Part shown: one piece after another, positions 1 through 10,435 of the stretch
Numbering within the stretch: position 1 is the stretch's first letter
Layout of the letters: each line of letters opens with the position of its first letter
From: Synechococcus sp. CC9605
Lineage (GTDB): Bacteria > Cyanobacteriota > Cyanobacteriia > PCC-6307 > Cyanobiaceae
Assembly (NCBI RefSeq): GCF_000012625.1
Contig: NC_007516.1
Location: 1 to 64,000 of the forward strand
Length of the DNA: 64,000 nt
Direction: 5' to 3'
Translations under genes and position numbers: made by a program
Notes under the pieces: generated by a model
Told to the model about the DNA's origin: nothing
Databases searched by the model: none
The model's input: the letters and a program-made list of their open reading frames with translations, nothing else

Positions 1-230
1 CCTGTGAAAAATTCTCCTCAGCCTTGGTTCGTCGAGAGTTGTTGTGAAAACTGGATTTTGAGTGGCTTTCCCCCTTTTCCCCAGGCCCTACGACGGCTGT
101 TTTTCTCTTTTATTTTTTAAATCCATAAGAACCAAACAGCCGAACAGAGGCTTCCAAGGCGTTGGCCATTGCACTTCCCCTCAGCCTGTGAAACCGTGGG
201 ACACCTCAGCGCGCTCAGGTCTTCAGGACG
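1..230. other. Noncoding region upstream of dnaN, possible origin edge
   Basis: No gene is supported here. The stretch is more AT-rich than its surroundings, with a T-rich run near 100-120, and contains TGTGAAA three times (near 3, 43 and 187). The first, read on the minus strand, gives TTTTTCACA, which fits the relaxed DnaA-box pattern TTWTNCACA. The other two fit only partly. In several unicellular cyanobacteria the origin lies beside dnaN, so this could be one edge of oriC. One good box is weak evidence, and the rest would lie outside the window. It must also hold the dnaN promoter, but no clear -35/-10 pair stands out. Confidence 0.4.
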
Positions 231-1388
231 ATGAAGGTGGTCTGTTCACAGTCCGAACTGAATGGCGCTCTGCAATTGGTGAGCCGTGCGGTCGCCACAC
301 GCCCCACACACCCGGTTCTGGCCAATGTGTTGCTGACCGCCGATGCCGGCAGCAATCGCCTCAGCCTCACCGGTTTTGACCTGAGTCTGGGAATTCAGAC
401 ATCTCTCGCCGCCAGTGTGGAAATCAGCGGTGCCATCACACTTCCGGCTCGGCTGCTGGGAGAGATCGTGTCCCGCTTGTCCAGCGATTCTCCAGTCACT
501 CTCGCCGTCGATGATTCCGGTGAGCAGGTTCAGCTGACCAGCCTCAGCGGCAGTTATCAGATGCGCGGCATGAGCGCCGACGACTATCCCGATCTTCCGA
601 TGGTGGAGAGTGGCATGACGCTCAAGCTGCAACCGGAACGGTTGGTGCAGGCGCTCAAAGGCACCCTGTTTGCCAGCAGTGCTGATGAAGCGAAGCAACT
701 GCTCACAGGCGTGCATCTCAAGTTCAACCAGCGGGCTCTGGAAGCGGCTGCCACCGATGGTCACCGCCTTGCTGTGCTCAATGTTGAGGATGCCCTGCAG
801 GATGAGGCCGTCACCGACGCCGTTGATGACGACGGTTTCGCGGTGACACTCCCATCGCGCTCGCTGCGGGAGGTGGAGCGGCTGATGGCGTCCTGGCGGT
901 CCGATGAACCGGTCAGTTTGTTCTGTGATCGCGGCCAGGTGGTGTTTCTTGCGGCCGACCAGATGGTCACCAGTCGCACCTTGGAAGGCACCTATCCCAA
1001 TTACGGCCAGCTGATCCCTGACGGCTTCGCCCGCACCTTTGGAATGGACCGTCGTGCCTTGATCGCCGCTTTGGAGCGGATTGCTGTGCTTGCTGATCAA
1101 CACAACAACGTTGTGAAGTTCAGCAGTCAGCCTGAGGACGGTGTTGTTCAGATCAGCGCCGATGCGCAGGATGTGGGCAGTGGTTCCGAGTCGCTTCCCG
1201 CCAACTTGGAGGGTGACGCCATGCAGATTGCCTTCAACGTTCGCTATCTGCTGGATGGCCTCAAAGCCATGGGCTCTGATCGAATTGTTCTGCACTGCAA
1301 TGCCCCCACCACGCCAGCCGTGCTCCGTTCCGATGACGCGTCCGAAGCCTTCACCTATTTGGTGATGCCCGTTCAGATCCGTTCCTGA
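231..1388 (+). CDS. dnaN: DNA polymerase III beta subunit (sliding clamp)
   Basis: The 385-residue product is the DNA sliding clamp, which dimerises into a ring and tethers the replicative polymerase to DNA. The start MKVVCSQSELNGAL, the internal run LLTGVHLKF followed by ATDGHRLAVL, and the C-terminal end YLVMPVQIR are characteristic. The length matches the usual 370-390 residues for three clamp domains of about 125 residues each. The ATG at 231 begins the conserved N-terminus. A gene for a PRC-barrel protein starts two bases after the stop, suggesting cotranscription. A long open frame on the opposite strand is a coding shadow. Confidence 0.97.
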   Translation: MKVVCSQSELNGALQLVSRAVATRPTHPVLANVLLTADAGSNRLSLTGFDLSLGIQTSLAASVEISGAITLPARLLGEIVSRLSSDSPVTLAVDDSGEQVQLTSLSGSYQMRGMSADDYPDLPMVESGMTLKLQPERLVQALKGTLFASSADEAKQLLTGVHLKFNQRALEAAATDGHRLAVLNVEDALQDEAVTDAVDDDGFAVTLPSRSLREVERLMASWRSDEPVSLFCDRGQVVFLAADQMVTSRTLEGTYPNYGQLIPDGFARTFGMDRRALIAALERIAVLADQHNNVVKFSSQPEDGVVQISADAQDVGSGSESLPANLEGDAMQIAFNVRYLLDGLKAMGSDRIVLHCNAPTTPAVLRSDDASEAFTYLVMPVQIRS

Positions 1389-1389
1389 T

Positions 1390-2145
1390 GTGTCGCTACC
1401 GGATCAGCTGCTTCTGAGTGATCTTCTGAGTCACACGGTCCGTTGTGATCTGGGCCTTGATCACGGGCCAGGGGTCATGGCTTGGATGCATCCGCCGGTG
1501 CATCGTTTGCTCGGTTGGGTAAGTCGCCCATCGGCCCTGCGCATGTCACGGGATGTGTGGCGTTTGAACCAGTGTTGTGGTTTGAGCGATCAACAGGTGT
1601 TCGTGCGTGGCGAACCGGCGGTCACCGATCAGGTGACCTTGGAGCGCTTGCCGACGCTGATGGATGCAGCCTTGCTGGATCGCGACGGTGAGCGGATCGG
1701 CAGCGTTGTGGACCTTGATTTTCGACCTGCTGATGGCGCGATTCTTCACTACCTGATCGCCCGCAGCGATCCGCGTCTACCAGGAAGTTCCCGATGGCGT
1801 TTGGCTCCCGATCGCATCCTTGATCAACAACCGGGTCAGATCCAAACCGGCCTGATGGGATTGGATGATCTGCCGATGGCCCGCGCCAGCGTTCGTCAGG
1901 ATCTGCTCCAACGCACCCAACACTGGCGAGACCAGTTGCGGTCAATGGGTGACCGTGCAACCGATCGTCTGGAGGGTTGGTTGGACGACTCGCCCATCGA
2001 TGAGCTGCGATCGGAAAGCGTGCGCTCTACAGCCGACGACGACGTCGAACCAGAGGGCGTGTCCGGACCAGAGGTCTGGGACGAAGAAAGCTGGGACGAG
2101 ACCTCCTCCCGACGCCGTCGCGAGGATGAAGACCCCTGGGTCTGA
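1390..2145 (+). CDS. PRC-barrel domain protein
   Basis: This 251-residue protein begins at a GTG one base after the dnaN stop codon. Residues about 95-140 ([18 protein letters not shown] and what follows) look like a PRC-barrel, a small beta-barrel found in RNA-processing and photosynthetic reaction-centre proteins. A second, weaker PRC-like segment may lie at residues 5-60. The C-terminus is strongly acidic with a short SRRRRED patch, probably disordered. There is no signal peptide or membrane helix. Its placement between dnaN and purL is, from memory, the normal order in marine Synechococcus. The precise function is unknown; an RNA or protein-binding role is only an inference from the fold. 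Confidence 0.8.
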   Translation: MSLPDQLLLSDLLSHTVRCDLGLDHGPGVMAWMHPPVHRLLGWVSRPSALRMSRDVWRLNQCCGLSDQQVFVRGEPAVTDQVTLERLPTLMDAALLDRDGERIGSVVDLDFRPADGAILHYLIARSDPRLPGSSRWRLAPDRILDQQPGQIQTGLMGLDDLPMARASVRQDLLQRTQHWRDQLRSMGDRATDRLEGWLDDSPIDELRSESVRSTADDDVEPEGVSGPEVWDEESWDETSSRRRREDEDPWV

Positions 2146-2185
2146 CGGGCGGTCGGCAACACTGGGGGGAGGTGCTCCGCGATTC

Positions 2186-4492
2186 GTGGTTTCCTCCCCT
2201 GCGTACGACATAGCTGCAGCCCTGAAGCAGGAAGGGCTCAAGCCCAGTGACTGGGATGAGATCTGTCGGCGGCTCGGCCGCGAGCCGAATCGAGCCGAAC
2301 TGGGCATGTTCGGCGTGATGTGGTCCGAACACTGCTGTTATCGCAATTCCCGGCCGTTGCTGAGTGGCTTCCCCACGGAGGGGCCACGCATCCTGGTGGG
2401 TCCCGGTGAAAACGCTGGCGTGGTCGATCTCGGAGGGGGCCATCGGTTGGCCTTCAAGATCGAAAGCCACAACCACCCCTCCGCCGTTGAACCCTTTCAG
2501 GGGGCCGCAACAGGGGTGGGCGGCATCCTGCGCGACATTTTCACGATGGGAGCTCGTCCGATCGCGTTGTTGAATGCCCTGCGCTTCGGTCCCCTTGAGG
2601 ATCCCGCCAACGTTGGCCTGATGGAAGGTGTTGTGGCGGGCATTGCCCATTACGGCAACTGCGTTGGGGTGCCGACGGTGGGTGGTGAGGTGGCTTTTGA
2701 TCCCTCCTATTCCGGCAATCCGCTGGTGAATGCCATGGCCCTCGGGTTGATGGAGACCGAGGAGATCGTCAAATCCGGCGCGATCGGCGTCGGCAATCCT
2801 GTGGTGTACGTGGGCAGCACCACCGGCCGGGACGGTATGGGGGGAGCCAGCTTTGCCAGCGCTGAGCTCAGTGCTGATTCCCTGGATGATCGCCCCGCCG
2901 TTCAAGTGGGTGATCCGTTTCTGGAGAAAGGGCTGATCGAAGCCTGTCTTGAGGCGTTCGCCAGTGGTGATGTGGTGGCCGCTCAGGACATGGGCGCCGC
3001 TGGTCTCACCTGCAGCTGTTCGGAAATGGCTGCGAAAGGGGGCCTGGGGGTGGAACTGGACCTGGACCGAGTTCCGGCCCGTGAAACCGGGATGACGGCC
3101 TACGAGTTCCTGTTGTCGGAATCCCAGGAACGGATGTTGTTTGTGGTGAAGGCTGGCCGGGAGGATGCCTTGATGCAGCGGTTCCGTCGCTGGGGCTTGC
3201 AGGCGGCGCTTGTGGGCAAGGTGCTCCAGGAACCGATTGTGCGGGTGTTGCATCACGGTGCCGTCGCCGCTGAGGTGCCGGCCACGGCTCTTGCCGATGA
3301 CACGCCGATTGAAAAACATGCCCTCTTGCAGGAGCCCCCGGCAGATCTTCAGGCGCTCTGGGGTTGGACCGAGCAGGAGCTTCCGGTGCTGAGCGATGCC
3401 GCGGCAGCCCTGCTGCAGCTTCTGGATGACCCCACCATTGCGAGCAAGCAGTGGGTTCACCGTCAGTACGACCAGCAGGTGCTGGCCAACACGGTGGTCT
3501 CGTCCGGTGCCGCTGATGCCGCTGTGGTGCGTTTGAGACCCCAGCAGGGCAATGGATCCATGGCTGCATCCAATCGTGGTGTTGCCGCCACGGTGGACTG
3601 CCCCAACCGTTGGGTTGCCCTGGATCCCGAACGCGGCGCTCAGGCGGCCGTCGCCGAAGCAGCACGCAACCTGAGTTGTGTGGGGGCGGAGCCCCTGGCG
3701 GTGACCGACAACCTCAATTTCCCCTCACCGGAAACACCCAAGGGGTTCTGGCAGCTGGCCATGGCCTGCCGCGGGATCTCCGATGCCTGCCGCACCCTCA
3801 ACACCCCCGTCACCGGCGGCAATGTCTCGCTCTACAACGAGACCAAACAGGACGACGGCACGATGCAACCGATCCACCCCACGCCGGTGATCGGCATGGT
3901 TGGTGGTGTGGATGACATCAGCCGTGTGACTTGCTTGGCCTGGCAACAGCCCGGCGATGCGATCTTCCTCATCGGTGTTCCGCCGGAGGATGGTGCTGAT
4001 CCCAGCCTTGGTTTGGCGGGCAGTGCCTATCAGCAGCAGACCCTTGGATCCTTGGCCGGACGACCGCCCAAGCCCGATCTTGCCATTGAAGCAGCGGTGG
4101 GGAGTCTGGTGCGCGAGGCCATTGCCCAAGGTCTGTTGGCCTCCGCTCACGACTGCAGTGATGGCGGCCTCGCGGTGGCGTTGGCTGAATCCTGCATCGC
4201 CTCTGATCTGGGCATCAGTGTGACGCTGTCCACAGGTTCGGCACGCCTGGAGCGGGTGCTGTTCGCCGAAGGCGGCAGCCGGGTGATTGTGTCGGTGAAT
4301 GCAGCATCCTTCCCTGCATGGGAGCAGTTGATCGGATCCAATCCAGCGCTCTGCGTCACCCAACTCGGCAGCGTCACCCTGGAGGCTCGATTGGTGATCC
4401 GATCGGAATCAGCTGTTCAGCTCGATCTTGAGGTGGAACGCTGTGCTGCTGTTTTCCGTGATGCGTTGCCCCGACGGATGCATTCGGAGTGA
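2186..4492 (+). CDS. purL: Phosphoribosylformylglycinamidine synthase subunit PurL
   Basis: PurL converts FGAR to FGAM in purine synthesis, using ATP and ammonia supplied by PurQ/PurS. Family signatures include [15 protein letters not shown] near residue 45, the substrate-loop segment [21 protein letters not shown], and [14 protein letters not shown] in the second half. From the GTG at 2186 the protein is 768 residues, the normal length of the small PurL type. The open frame reaches much further upstream inside the PRC-barrel gene. I chose 2186 because a purine-rich GGGGGGAGG lies about 13 bases before it and conserved sequence ([13 protein letters not shown]) begins right after. An in-frame ATG at 2126 is the alternative. 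purF follows, so the two may share a transcript. Confidence 0.95.
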
Positions 4493-4494
4493 TT

Positions 4495-4515
4495 CAGTCA
4501 GCCGTTGCCTGACTG
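4495..4515 (+). terminator. Stem-loop between purL and purF
   Basis: CAGTCAG, a seven-base loop and CTGACTG form a perfect 7-bp stem two bases after the purL stop codon. A pyrimidine-rich but not pure T stretch (TCGTTTCTCTTCCTT) follows. It may be a weak terminator, an RNA-stabilising element that separates purL from purF, or chance. Confidence 0.4.
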
Positions 4516-4553
4516 TCGTTTCTCTTCCTTATCTCTCTGACTTCGGATTCATC

Positions 4554-6011
4554 ATGTGCGGCATTATCGGAATGTTGTGTGTTGACTCAGTCAACCAACA
4601 GATCTACGACAATCTGCTTCTGCTTCAGCACCGTGGTCAGGACTCAGCAGGGATTGTCACGATGGACAATCACACATTCCACGTGCACAAACAAAGGGGA
4701 CGTGTGCGTGAAGCCTTTCGCACACGAGACATGCGAAAGCTTCTGGGCAATGCCGGGATCGGTCACGTTCGTTATGCCACCCGTGGTGCTGCTGCATCAG
4801 AAGAGGAAGTTCAGCCGTTCTATGTGAATGCCCCGTATGGCATCACTTTTGTTCATAACGGCAATCTCACCAACACCCATCAGCTTGAGCAGGATCTGTT
4901 CAAGATTGATCGTCGTCACACCAATTCGACCAGTGATACGGAGATGCTGGTCAATGTGTTGGCCACGGAGATTCAATCTCAGCTCACAGGCCGTGATCTG
5001 ACACCGGATCAGTTGTTTAATGCGGTGGCATCACTGCATCACCGCGTTCAGGGTTCCTACGCAGCGATCGCTTTGATAGCGGGCCACGGAATGCTGGCGT
5101 TTCGGGACCCCTATGGAATTCGTCCTCTGATTCTCGGCAGGCGGTTGTCTGAACAGGGACGAGAGGAGTGGATTGTCGCCAGTGAATCCCTGGTGATTGA
5201 AAACAGCGGCTACGAGATCGTTCGTGATGTTGACCCTGGAGAAGCGGTGTTCATTGATGTTGATTCGAACTTGCATCAGCGTCAGTGTGCGGATTCTCCA
5301 CGATTGATTCCCTGCGCATTTGAGTACGTGTATTTGGCGCGGCCGGATTCCGTCATGAACGGTATTTCGGTGTATGAGTCCCGGCTGCGCATGGGTGATC
5401 GCTTGGCTCAAACCATTGCCGAAACGTTGCCTGCGGGTGATATCGATGTTGTGATGCCGATTCCTGATTCAGCTAGGCCTTCGGCGATGCAGGTGGCCAA
5501 GCGATTGGGTCTCGATTATCGCGAAGGCTTTTACAAAAACCGCTATGTCGGCCGAACCTTCATCATGCCGGGTCAAGCTGAACGTAAGAAGTCAGTTCGG
5601 CAGAAACTCAACGCTCTCGGTACTGAATTTGCCGGCAAGAATGTCTTGATTGTGGACGATTCGATTGTTCGTGGCACAACGTCCCGCGAGATTGTTCAGA
5701 TGGCACGCAGCGCTGGTGCTAACAAGGTGACGTTCACGTCGGCTGCTCCACCGGTTCGCTATCCCAATGTTTATGGGATCAACATGCCAACCCGGGCGGA
5801 ACTCCTGGCCCACGGCCGAACCAGTGATGAGATTTCAGATGTCCTTGGTGCTGATCATGTTGTTTACCAGACCGTTGAGAATCTGCTGGAAAGCATTGTT
5901 GAAAACACTGAGATCAAGGACCTCGAGATGTCTTGTTTTGATGGCCACTATGTGACCGGCGGAATCGATGAAGATTATTTCCAATGGCTGGAGCGGAATT
6001 GCAGCTCCTGA
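4554..6011 (+). CDS. purF: Amidophosphoribosyltransferase
   Basis: PurF makes phosphoribosylamine from PRPP and glutamine, the first committed step of purine synthesis. The ATG at 4554 places the catalytic Cys at position 2 (MCGIIGML), with LLLQHRGQDSAGI just after it, so this form has no propeptide. The PRPP loop VLIVDDSIVRGTTS lies near residue 365. The length of 485 residues is normal. In the Bacillus-type enzyme a Cys of an Fe-S cluster sits before FYG; here the matching segment reads YPNVYGI, so a complete cluster seems unlikely (alignment from memory). The gene is clearly more AT-rich than purL and the topoisomerase gene beside it. It converges with the latter, with only seven bases between them. 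Confidence 0.97.
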   Translation: MCGIIGMLCVDSVNQQIYDNLLLLQHRGQDSAGIVTMDNHTFHVHKQRGRVREAFRTRDMRKLLGNAGIGHVRYATRGAAASEEEVQPFYVNAPYGITFVHNGNLTNTHQLEQDLFKIDRRHTNSTSDTEMLVNVLATEIQSQLTGRDLTPDQLFNAVASLHHRVQGSYAAIALIAGHGMLAFRDPYGIRPLILGRRLSEQGREEWIVASESLVIENSGYEIVRDVDPGEAVFIDVDSNLHQRQCADSPRLIPCAFEYVYLARPDSVMNGISVYESRLRMGDRLAQTIAETLPAGDIDVVMPIPDSARPSAMQVAKRLGLDYREGFYKNRYVGRTFIMPGQAERKKSVRQKLNALGTEFAGKNVLIVDDSIVRGTTSREIVQMARSAGANKVTFTSAAPPVRYPNVYGINMPTRAELLAHGRTSDEISDVLGADHVVYQTVENLLESIVENTEIKDLEMSCFDGHYVTGGIDEDYFQWLERNCSS

Positions 6012-6018
6012 TCGCCGC

Positions 6019-8487
6019 TCAGGGATTCGGTTGAATGGCGTTGATCACTTCAACGATGGTTTCTCCGCTCTGAAGAGACATTTTCTCCATCAGTTTGTCT
6101 CCGGGTTTTGAGATGGTGATGTTGTCCGGATTCAAGCGTCCGTGACGGTCCTTGCTGGTGCGCACACCCACAAGACCTGGTCCAGCGCTGACTCCCACAA
6201 GGCGATCTGATTCCGCATCAACCTGCACCGCCATGCTGCCGAGATCGCCCCGCTGGTTGTAGCGCATGCCTGAACAATCGATGCGGCCGATCATTCCCCG
6301 CTGACTGAACAGCATCAGTGGTGCCTGTTCCGTGCAGACGGCTCCGACGATCTGTTCTCCGGGGAGCAATCGCATGGTCATGGGTCCCTGCGCCAACCGA
6401 CCCATCAGCGGCAGGGATTCTTCGTTGATGCGCAGCCGCAACAGGCGACCGATGTCGCTGATCAGCACCAGTGTTCCCTGGTTGCGACAGATCACCGCGT
6501 TATTGAGCTCAACGCCCTCTTTCAACTTAAGAACGCTGGTGGCTCGACCGGAAAGGTCCACCACTTCACTGACGGGGAGGCGCTTAAAGCGTCCATCGCT
6601 GCTGAGCAAGCCGAGACTCAATTCATCGATGTTTTGGCTGGGCAGAGACAGCAGCGAAACGATAGGGTCGCCATCCAGGCCCGTGGGCAGGAAACGGTCA
6701 ATTGGGCCGGGTTGCTGGCCGGCAAATTCCCAGCGCACCTGGGCGATGCGTCCCCCTGCGCTCACCGCCAGCAGTCGCGGTGGTGGTTCGATGGGCAGGA
6801 TTACCCGTGCGGGAGATGGTGCATCACCAACGGGGCAGGGATCATTGAGGTGCAGCCGGCCCAGCACCTGGGGGGTGAAGATTTTCACTTGTCCATCGGC
6901 CTGGATCAGCACCCGACCATCTCCGGGCAGTGCAGCCAGGGCCTGCTGACGCAGCAGTTCTGTGTTCGGGCGTTGGCTGGCCGCTCGTTCGGCCATAAGG
7001 GCATCACCGCCTTCCACCAAGCGTGTTCGCCGCGGGGTGCTGAAGCGTTTTTTCAATCCTTTGAGTTCCGTCACCATCGCGTCCAGCAGTTGGTCCCGGT
7101 TGTCCAGGAGCAACTTGAGGCGTTGACGTTTCGCCCGAAGCTCATCCAACTCCTGGCGCAGGCTTTCCTGTTCGAGTCCGGTCAGGCGCCTCAGGGGCAT
7201 GGCCAACACCGCATCGGCCTGACGTTCGCTGAGGTCGAGGCGCACCATCAGGCTGGCGCGGGCTGAGGCGGCGTCATTTGCCTCCTGGATCATGGCGATC
7301 ACGGCCTGAAGATTGTTCAGGGCTGTGATCAGCCCTTCCACAACCTCAAGCCGGTCTTCGGTCTTGCGCAGGGCATGACTGGTGCGCCGGATCAGGGTCA
7401 GTTCCCTGAAATCAAGGAAGGTCTGCAGCAGTTGGCGCAGCGAAAGCTGCTGGGGTTGTCCATCCACCAGGGCCAGCAGGATGGCTCCGAAGTTGCTCTG
7501 CAGCGCTGTTCGACGCTGCAGATCCTTCAGCACCTTCCCCGGATCTGCATCGCGGCGCAGCTCCACCACCACGCGCATGCCCTCGCGGTCGCTTTCGTCG
7601 CGGATGTCGGCGATTCCGCCGATTTTTCCGTCGTTGACGGATTCCGCCAGTTTTTCAATCCAGCCGGCCTTGCTGAGCTGATAGGGCAGTTCCGTGACCA
7701 CAACGGCATTTCGTTTGTGGCGCCCTTTGCCGGGTTGCACCTCTTCGGTGTGGGCGACGCCGCGCATGGGGATGCTGCCGCGGCCATGCAGGTAGGTGTC
7801 CCGCAGGCCTGAACTGATCAGCACTTCACCGCCGGTGGGGAAGTCGGGTCCCGGGATCAGTTCCAGCAGTTTCTCGTCACTCAGCTCCGGCTTGCGGATC
7901 AGGGCGACCAGACCATCCACAACTTCTCCCAAATTGTGAGGAGGGATGCTGGTCGCCATGCCGACGGCGATGCCAGAGCAGCCGTTCAGCAGCAGGAAGG
8001 GAAGCTGGGCCGGAAGAACGGTGGGTTCCTGTTGGGACCCATCGAAGTTCGGCGCAAAATCAACCGTGTCCTCACCAATCTCCTCAAGCATTGCTTGATG
8101 GGAGATGGGTGCCAGACGGGTTTCTGTGTACCGCATCGCCGCCGGTGGGTCGTCGTCCACCGAGCCGAAATTGCCGTGGCCATCGAGCAGGGGATGACGG
8201 CTGGAGAACGTCTGAACAAGCCGCACCAGGGCGTCATAGACCGCCTGATCACCGTGGGGGTGGTACTTGCCCAGAACATCACCAACGACCCTTGCGCATT
8301 TGCGGTATGGACGGTCTGGGGTCAGCCCCAGTTCCTGCATCGCGTAGAGGATGCGTCGTTGGACGGGTTTGAGACCATCGCGGGCATCGGGCAAGGCCCG
8401 ACCCACGATCACGCTCATCGCGTATTCGAGGTAGGAGCGCTGCATCTCCTGATGCAGGGCGATCGGTTGAACGCGCTCCTCAGCCAT
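6019..8487 (-). CDS. Type II topoisomerase subunit A (GyrA/ParC family)
   Basis: This 822-residue DNA-breaking subunit of gyrase or topoisomerase IV carries the family core [19 protein letters not shown] near residue 35 and the catalytic tyrosine in MRYTETRL near residue 120. The C-terminal third is a degenerate beta-pinwheel (for example [11 protein letters not shown]). I cannot find the GyrA box (QRRGG[KR]G), which is needed for negative supercoiling, so a ParC-like decatenase or relaxing role is plausible. I expect a canonical gyrA elsewhere, so I give no symbol. The start [24 protein letters not shown] is typical of the family. Confidence 0.9.
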   Translation of the reverse strand: MAEERVQPIALHQEMQRSYLEYAMSVIVGRALPDARDGLKPVQRRILYAMQELGLTPDRPYRKCARVVGDVLGKYHPHGDQAVYDALVRLVQTFSSRHPLLDGHGNFGSVDDDPPAAMRYTETRLAPISHQAMLEEIGEDTVDFAPNFDGSQQEPTVLPAQLPFLLLNGCSGIAVGMATSIPPHNLGEVVDGLVALIRKPELSDEKLLELIPGPDFPTGGEVLISSGLRDTYLHGRGSIPMRGVAHTEEVQPGKGRHKRNAVVVTELPYQLSKAGWIEKLAESVNDGKIGGIADIRDESDREGMRVVVELRRDADPGKVLKDLQRRTALQSNFGAILLALVDGQPQQLSLRQLLQTFLDFRELTLIRRTSHALRKTEDRLEVVEGLITALNNLQAVIAMIQEANDAASARASLMVRLDLSERQADAVLAMPLRRLTGLEQESLRQELDELRAKRQRLKLLLDNRDQLLDAMVTELKGLKKRFSTPRRTRLVEGGDALMAERAASQRPNTELLRQQALAALPGDGRVLIQADGQVKIFTPQVLGRLHLNDPCPVGDAPSPARVILPIEPPPRLLAVSAGGRIAQVRWEFAGQQPGPIDRFLPTGLDGDPIVSLLSLPSQNIDELSLGLLSSDGRFKRLPVSEVVDLSGRATSVLKLKEGVELNNAVICRNQGTLVLISDIGRLLRLRINEESLPLMGRLAQGPMTMRLLPGEQIVGAVCTEQAPLMLFSQRGMIGRIDCSGMRYNQRGDLGSMAVQVDAESDRLVGVSAGPGLVGVRTSKDRHGRLNPDNITISKPGDKLMEKMSLQSGETIVEVINAIQPNP

Positions 8488-8532
8488 TCGGTCTGTCGTT
8501 CTCCGACCGGAAGGCGCTCAGCCTACAGATGA

Positions 8533-9414
8533 TCACTGGTTTTTCTTCCACGTTGCGTTGGCTTGGGCTCGTTCCACGCTGTTGGTGAGCTGCGGCTCGC
8601 TCAGCAATTGTGCCGTCGCCTGACGGATGCGCACCCCCCAAAGCTGTTCCGCTTGATGCAGGGGCAAGACGTAGTTGGGATTCTTGGCCAACGCTGTGGC
8701 CGCAAGCTGGATCGCTTCGCTCTGCTCACACCGTTGATGCAGAGCTGCGGCCAGGGCCAGCATCGGTTCTGCGTTGTTCTCCAGCTTCAACACGCGGCGC
8801 CAACGTCGTACAGCCTCCTGACGCTGGCCCATCTCAAAAAGCACCAGGGCTTGGTTGTTCAGGGCTTCCCAGAACTCCGGCTTCAGAGCGGTGGCTCTTT
8901 CGAATGATTTCAGGGCCAGAGGGAGTTCGCCCTGCATGATCCTGGCGTTGCCGAGGTCGAAATAGGCCGGAGCGTTGTCCGGATCCAATTGCAGTCCGCG
9001 GGTGATCAAGGGAACGGCATAATCCGGTCGTTCTGCCCGCAATGCGATCGCCGCTTCGGCGAACCACAGACCTGCCTTTTCGGGATTCAGCTGCTTGGCG
9101 CGGGCCAGAGATCGGCTTGCATCCTGGAGGTTGTTGTTGCGGAGTTGAGCCTCCGCCAGGATCGACCAGAACCGTTCGTCATTGGGGTTGAGCCGCACCG
9201 CCAGCGCCGCGAGTCGTGCAGCGTCCTTGGCTTGCCCCAGCTGAAGCAGCTGTGCAGCGGTCCGTCCGATGCCGATCGACGAGCCCTTGAGCTCCTCTTC
9301 TGTGGGCAAGTAGACGTAGGGGATCAGGGCGTTGGCTGATGGGGCACCAAACCAACTCCCCAGAACGACCAGTGCAGCCGCCAGCGTTCGACGCAAGCCA
9401 ATTCGACGAAGCAC
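8533..9414 (-). CDS. TPR repeat protein, exported or membrane-anchored
   Basis: From the GTG at 9414 the protein is 293 residues, with a convincing N-terminal signal: two arginine-rich turns, a hydrophobic core (LAAALVVLGSW) and a likely cleavage after SANA. An array of tetratricopeptide repeats follows, for example ARLAALAVRLNPNDERFWSILAE-like units spaced by 34 residues. The open frame extends upstream to 9546, but that part overlaps queG and lacks a signal sequence, so the GTG is preferred. It leaves 19 bases after queG, suggesting the two are cotranscribed. TPR proteins are adaptors. The partner is unknown; a role in the thylakoid lumen or periplasm is inferred from the signal. Confidence 0.75.
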   Translation of the reverse strand: MLRRIGLRRTLAAALVVLGSWFGAPSANALIPYVYLPTEEELKGSSIGIGRTAAQLLQLGQAKDAARLAALAVRLNPNDERFWSILAEAQLRNNNLQDASRSLARAKQLNPEKAGLWFAEAAIALRAERPDYAVPLITRGLQLDPDNAPAYFDLGNARIMQGELPLALKSFERATALKPEFWEALNNQALVLFEMGQRQEAVRRWRRVLKLENNAEPMLALAAALHQRCEQSEAIQLAATALAKNPNYVLPLHQAEQLWGVRIRQATAQLLSEPQLTNSVERAQANATWKKNQ

Positions 9415-9433
9415 TGGAGCGAGGATGGAGTCA

Positions 9434-10399
9434 CTAAAGCGTAGGTGTGGGATCCGGTTGTGCTGCAGCGGCGTTGCGTCGCCACATCCAGGGTTTGATC
9501 CGGCGCAATGCCGACCCCCGCAGCTTTTGCTCCCAGACGCTGTCATCCCAGGTCTGAATCTCCTCCTTGTGCAGATTCAGCAGCCATGGGCGTGGCTGCA
9601 TGTCGGGATCGTTGCTCTGGGGCAAGCTTCGGTGGTTCCAGGGGCAGACGTCCTGGCAGATGTCACAGCCCGCCACCCACGACCCAAGAGCGGCGCGAAT
9701 GTTCTCCGGTAAGTCATCTTCACGGTTTTCGATCGTGTGAAAGGCCAGACAACGCCTTGCATCCACCACAAAAGGTTCGCGGATCGCATGCGTGGGGCAG
9801 GCATCGATGCAAGCGCTGCAGCGTCCACAGAGGCTGCGGGCTGGTGGGTCGGCGTTCAAGGGCTCCGTTGTTAGCAGATGGCCGATCACCATCCACGAGC
9901 CCCGTTCGGGGTGAATCAGATTGCTGTGTTTGCCGATCCAGCCCAGGCCGGCTTCCTCAGCCCAGGCTTTGTCCAGCAGCGGTGTGGCGTCAACACAGGC
10001 GCGCCAACCGCAGTCGGGCCGTTGTTCCGAAAGCCAGCGACCGATCCGTCGCAGCCGTTGATCCACAACCCGGTGATAGTCCCGCCCCCAGCCGTAGCGG
10101 GCGACTTTGAGGGAGCCGGGGGAGGGTTGGGCGTCGACGTAGTAGTTGAGGCCAACGGCGAGCACGCTGTTGGCTCCGTCCAATAGAAGCCTGGGGTCTC
10201 GCCGACGGGGGGCGGCCATCCAGGCCATGTCAGCTTGATGACCATGGTCCAACCATCGCTGCAGGGCTTTCGTGCGCAGCTGCAGCCGTGGACTTCCCGG
10301 GATTCTGGCAATGCCAACGGGATTGAACCCTTCCTCAGCGGCGCGACGCTTCAGAGCCTCGCTTAAACGAGTTTGTTGATCGGTGACATGCCCTTGCAT
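9434..10399 (-). CDS. queG: Epoxyqueuosine reductase QueG
   Basis: QueG performs the last step of queuosine biosynthesis, reducing epoxyqueuosine to queuosine in tRNA with cobalamin and two [4Fe-4S] clusters. The 321-residue protein has both ferredoxin-type Cys sets: CGRCSACIDACPTHAI near residue 190 and CDICQDVCPWN near residue 245. The central segments WMVIGHLLTT and GWIGKHSNLIHP are conserved in the family. The ATG at 10399 gives a normal N-terminus. A cobalamin-pathway gene (cbiD) lies later in the window, consistent with cofactor self-supply. The TPR gene follows on the same strand. Confidence 0.93.
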   Translation of the reverse strand: MQGHVTDQQTRLSEALKRRAAEEGFNPVGIARIPGSPRLQLRTKALQRWLDHGHQADMAWMAAPRRRDPRLLLDGANSVLAVGLNYYVDAQPSPGSLKVARYGWGRDYHRVVDQRLRRIGRWLSEQRPDCGWRACVDATPLLDKAWAEEAGLGWIGKHSNLIHPERGSWMVIGHLLTTEPLNADPPARSLCGRCSACIDACPTHAIREPFVVDARRCLAFHTIENREDDLPENIRAALGSWVAGCDICQDVCPWNHRSLPQSNDPDMQPRPWLLNLHKEEIQTWDDSVWEQKLRGSALRRIKPWMWRRNAAAAQPDPTPTL

Positions 10400-10435
10400 C
10401 GACCTTAAGGTTGGGCGCTTATCAGCATCTTCTCT

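Noticed and set aside
246-3460. Long minus-strand frames opposite dnaN and purL (349 and 477 residues)
   Set aside because: They are produced by GC-rich third positions of the real genes, with no conserved motif.
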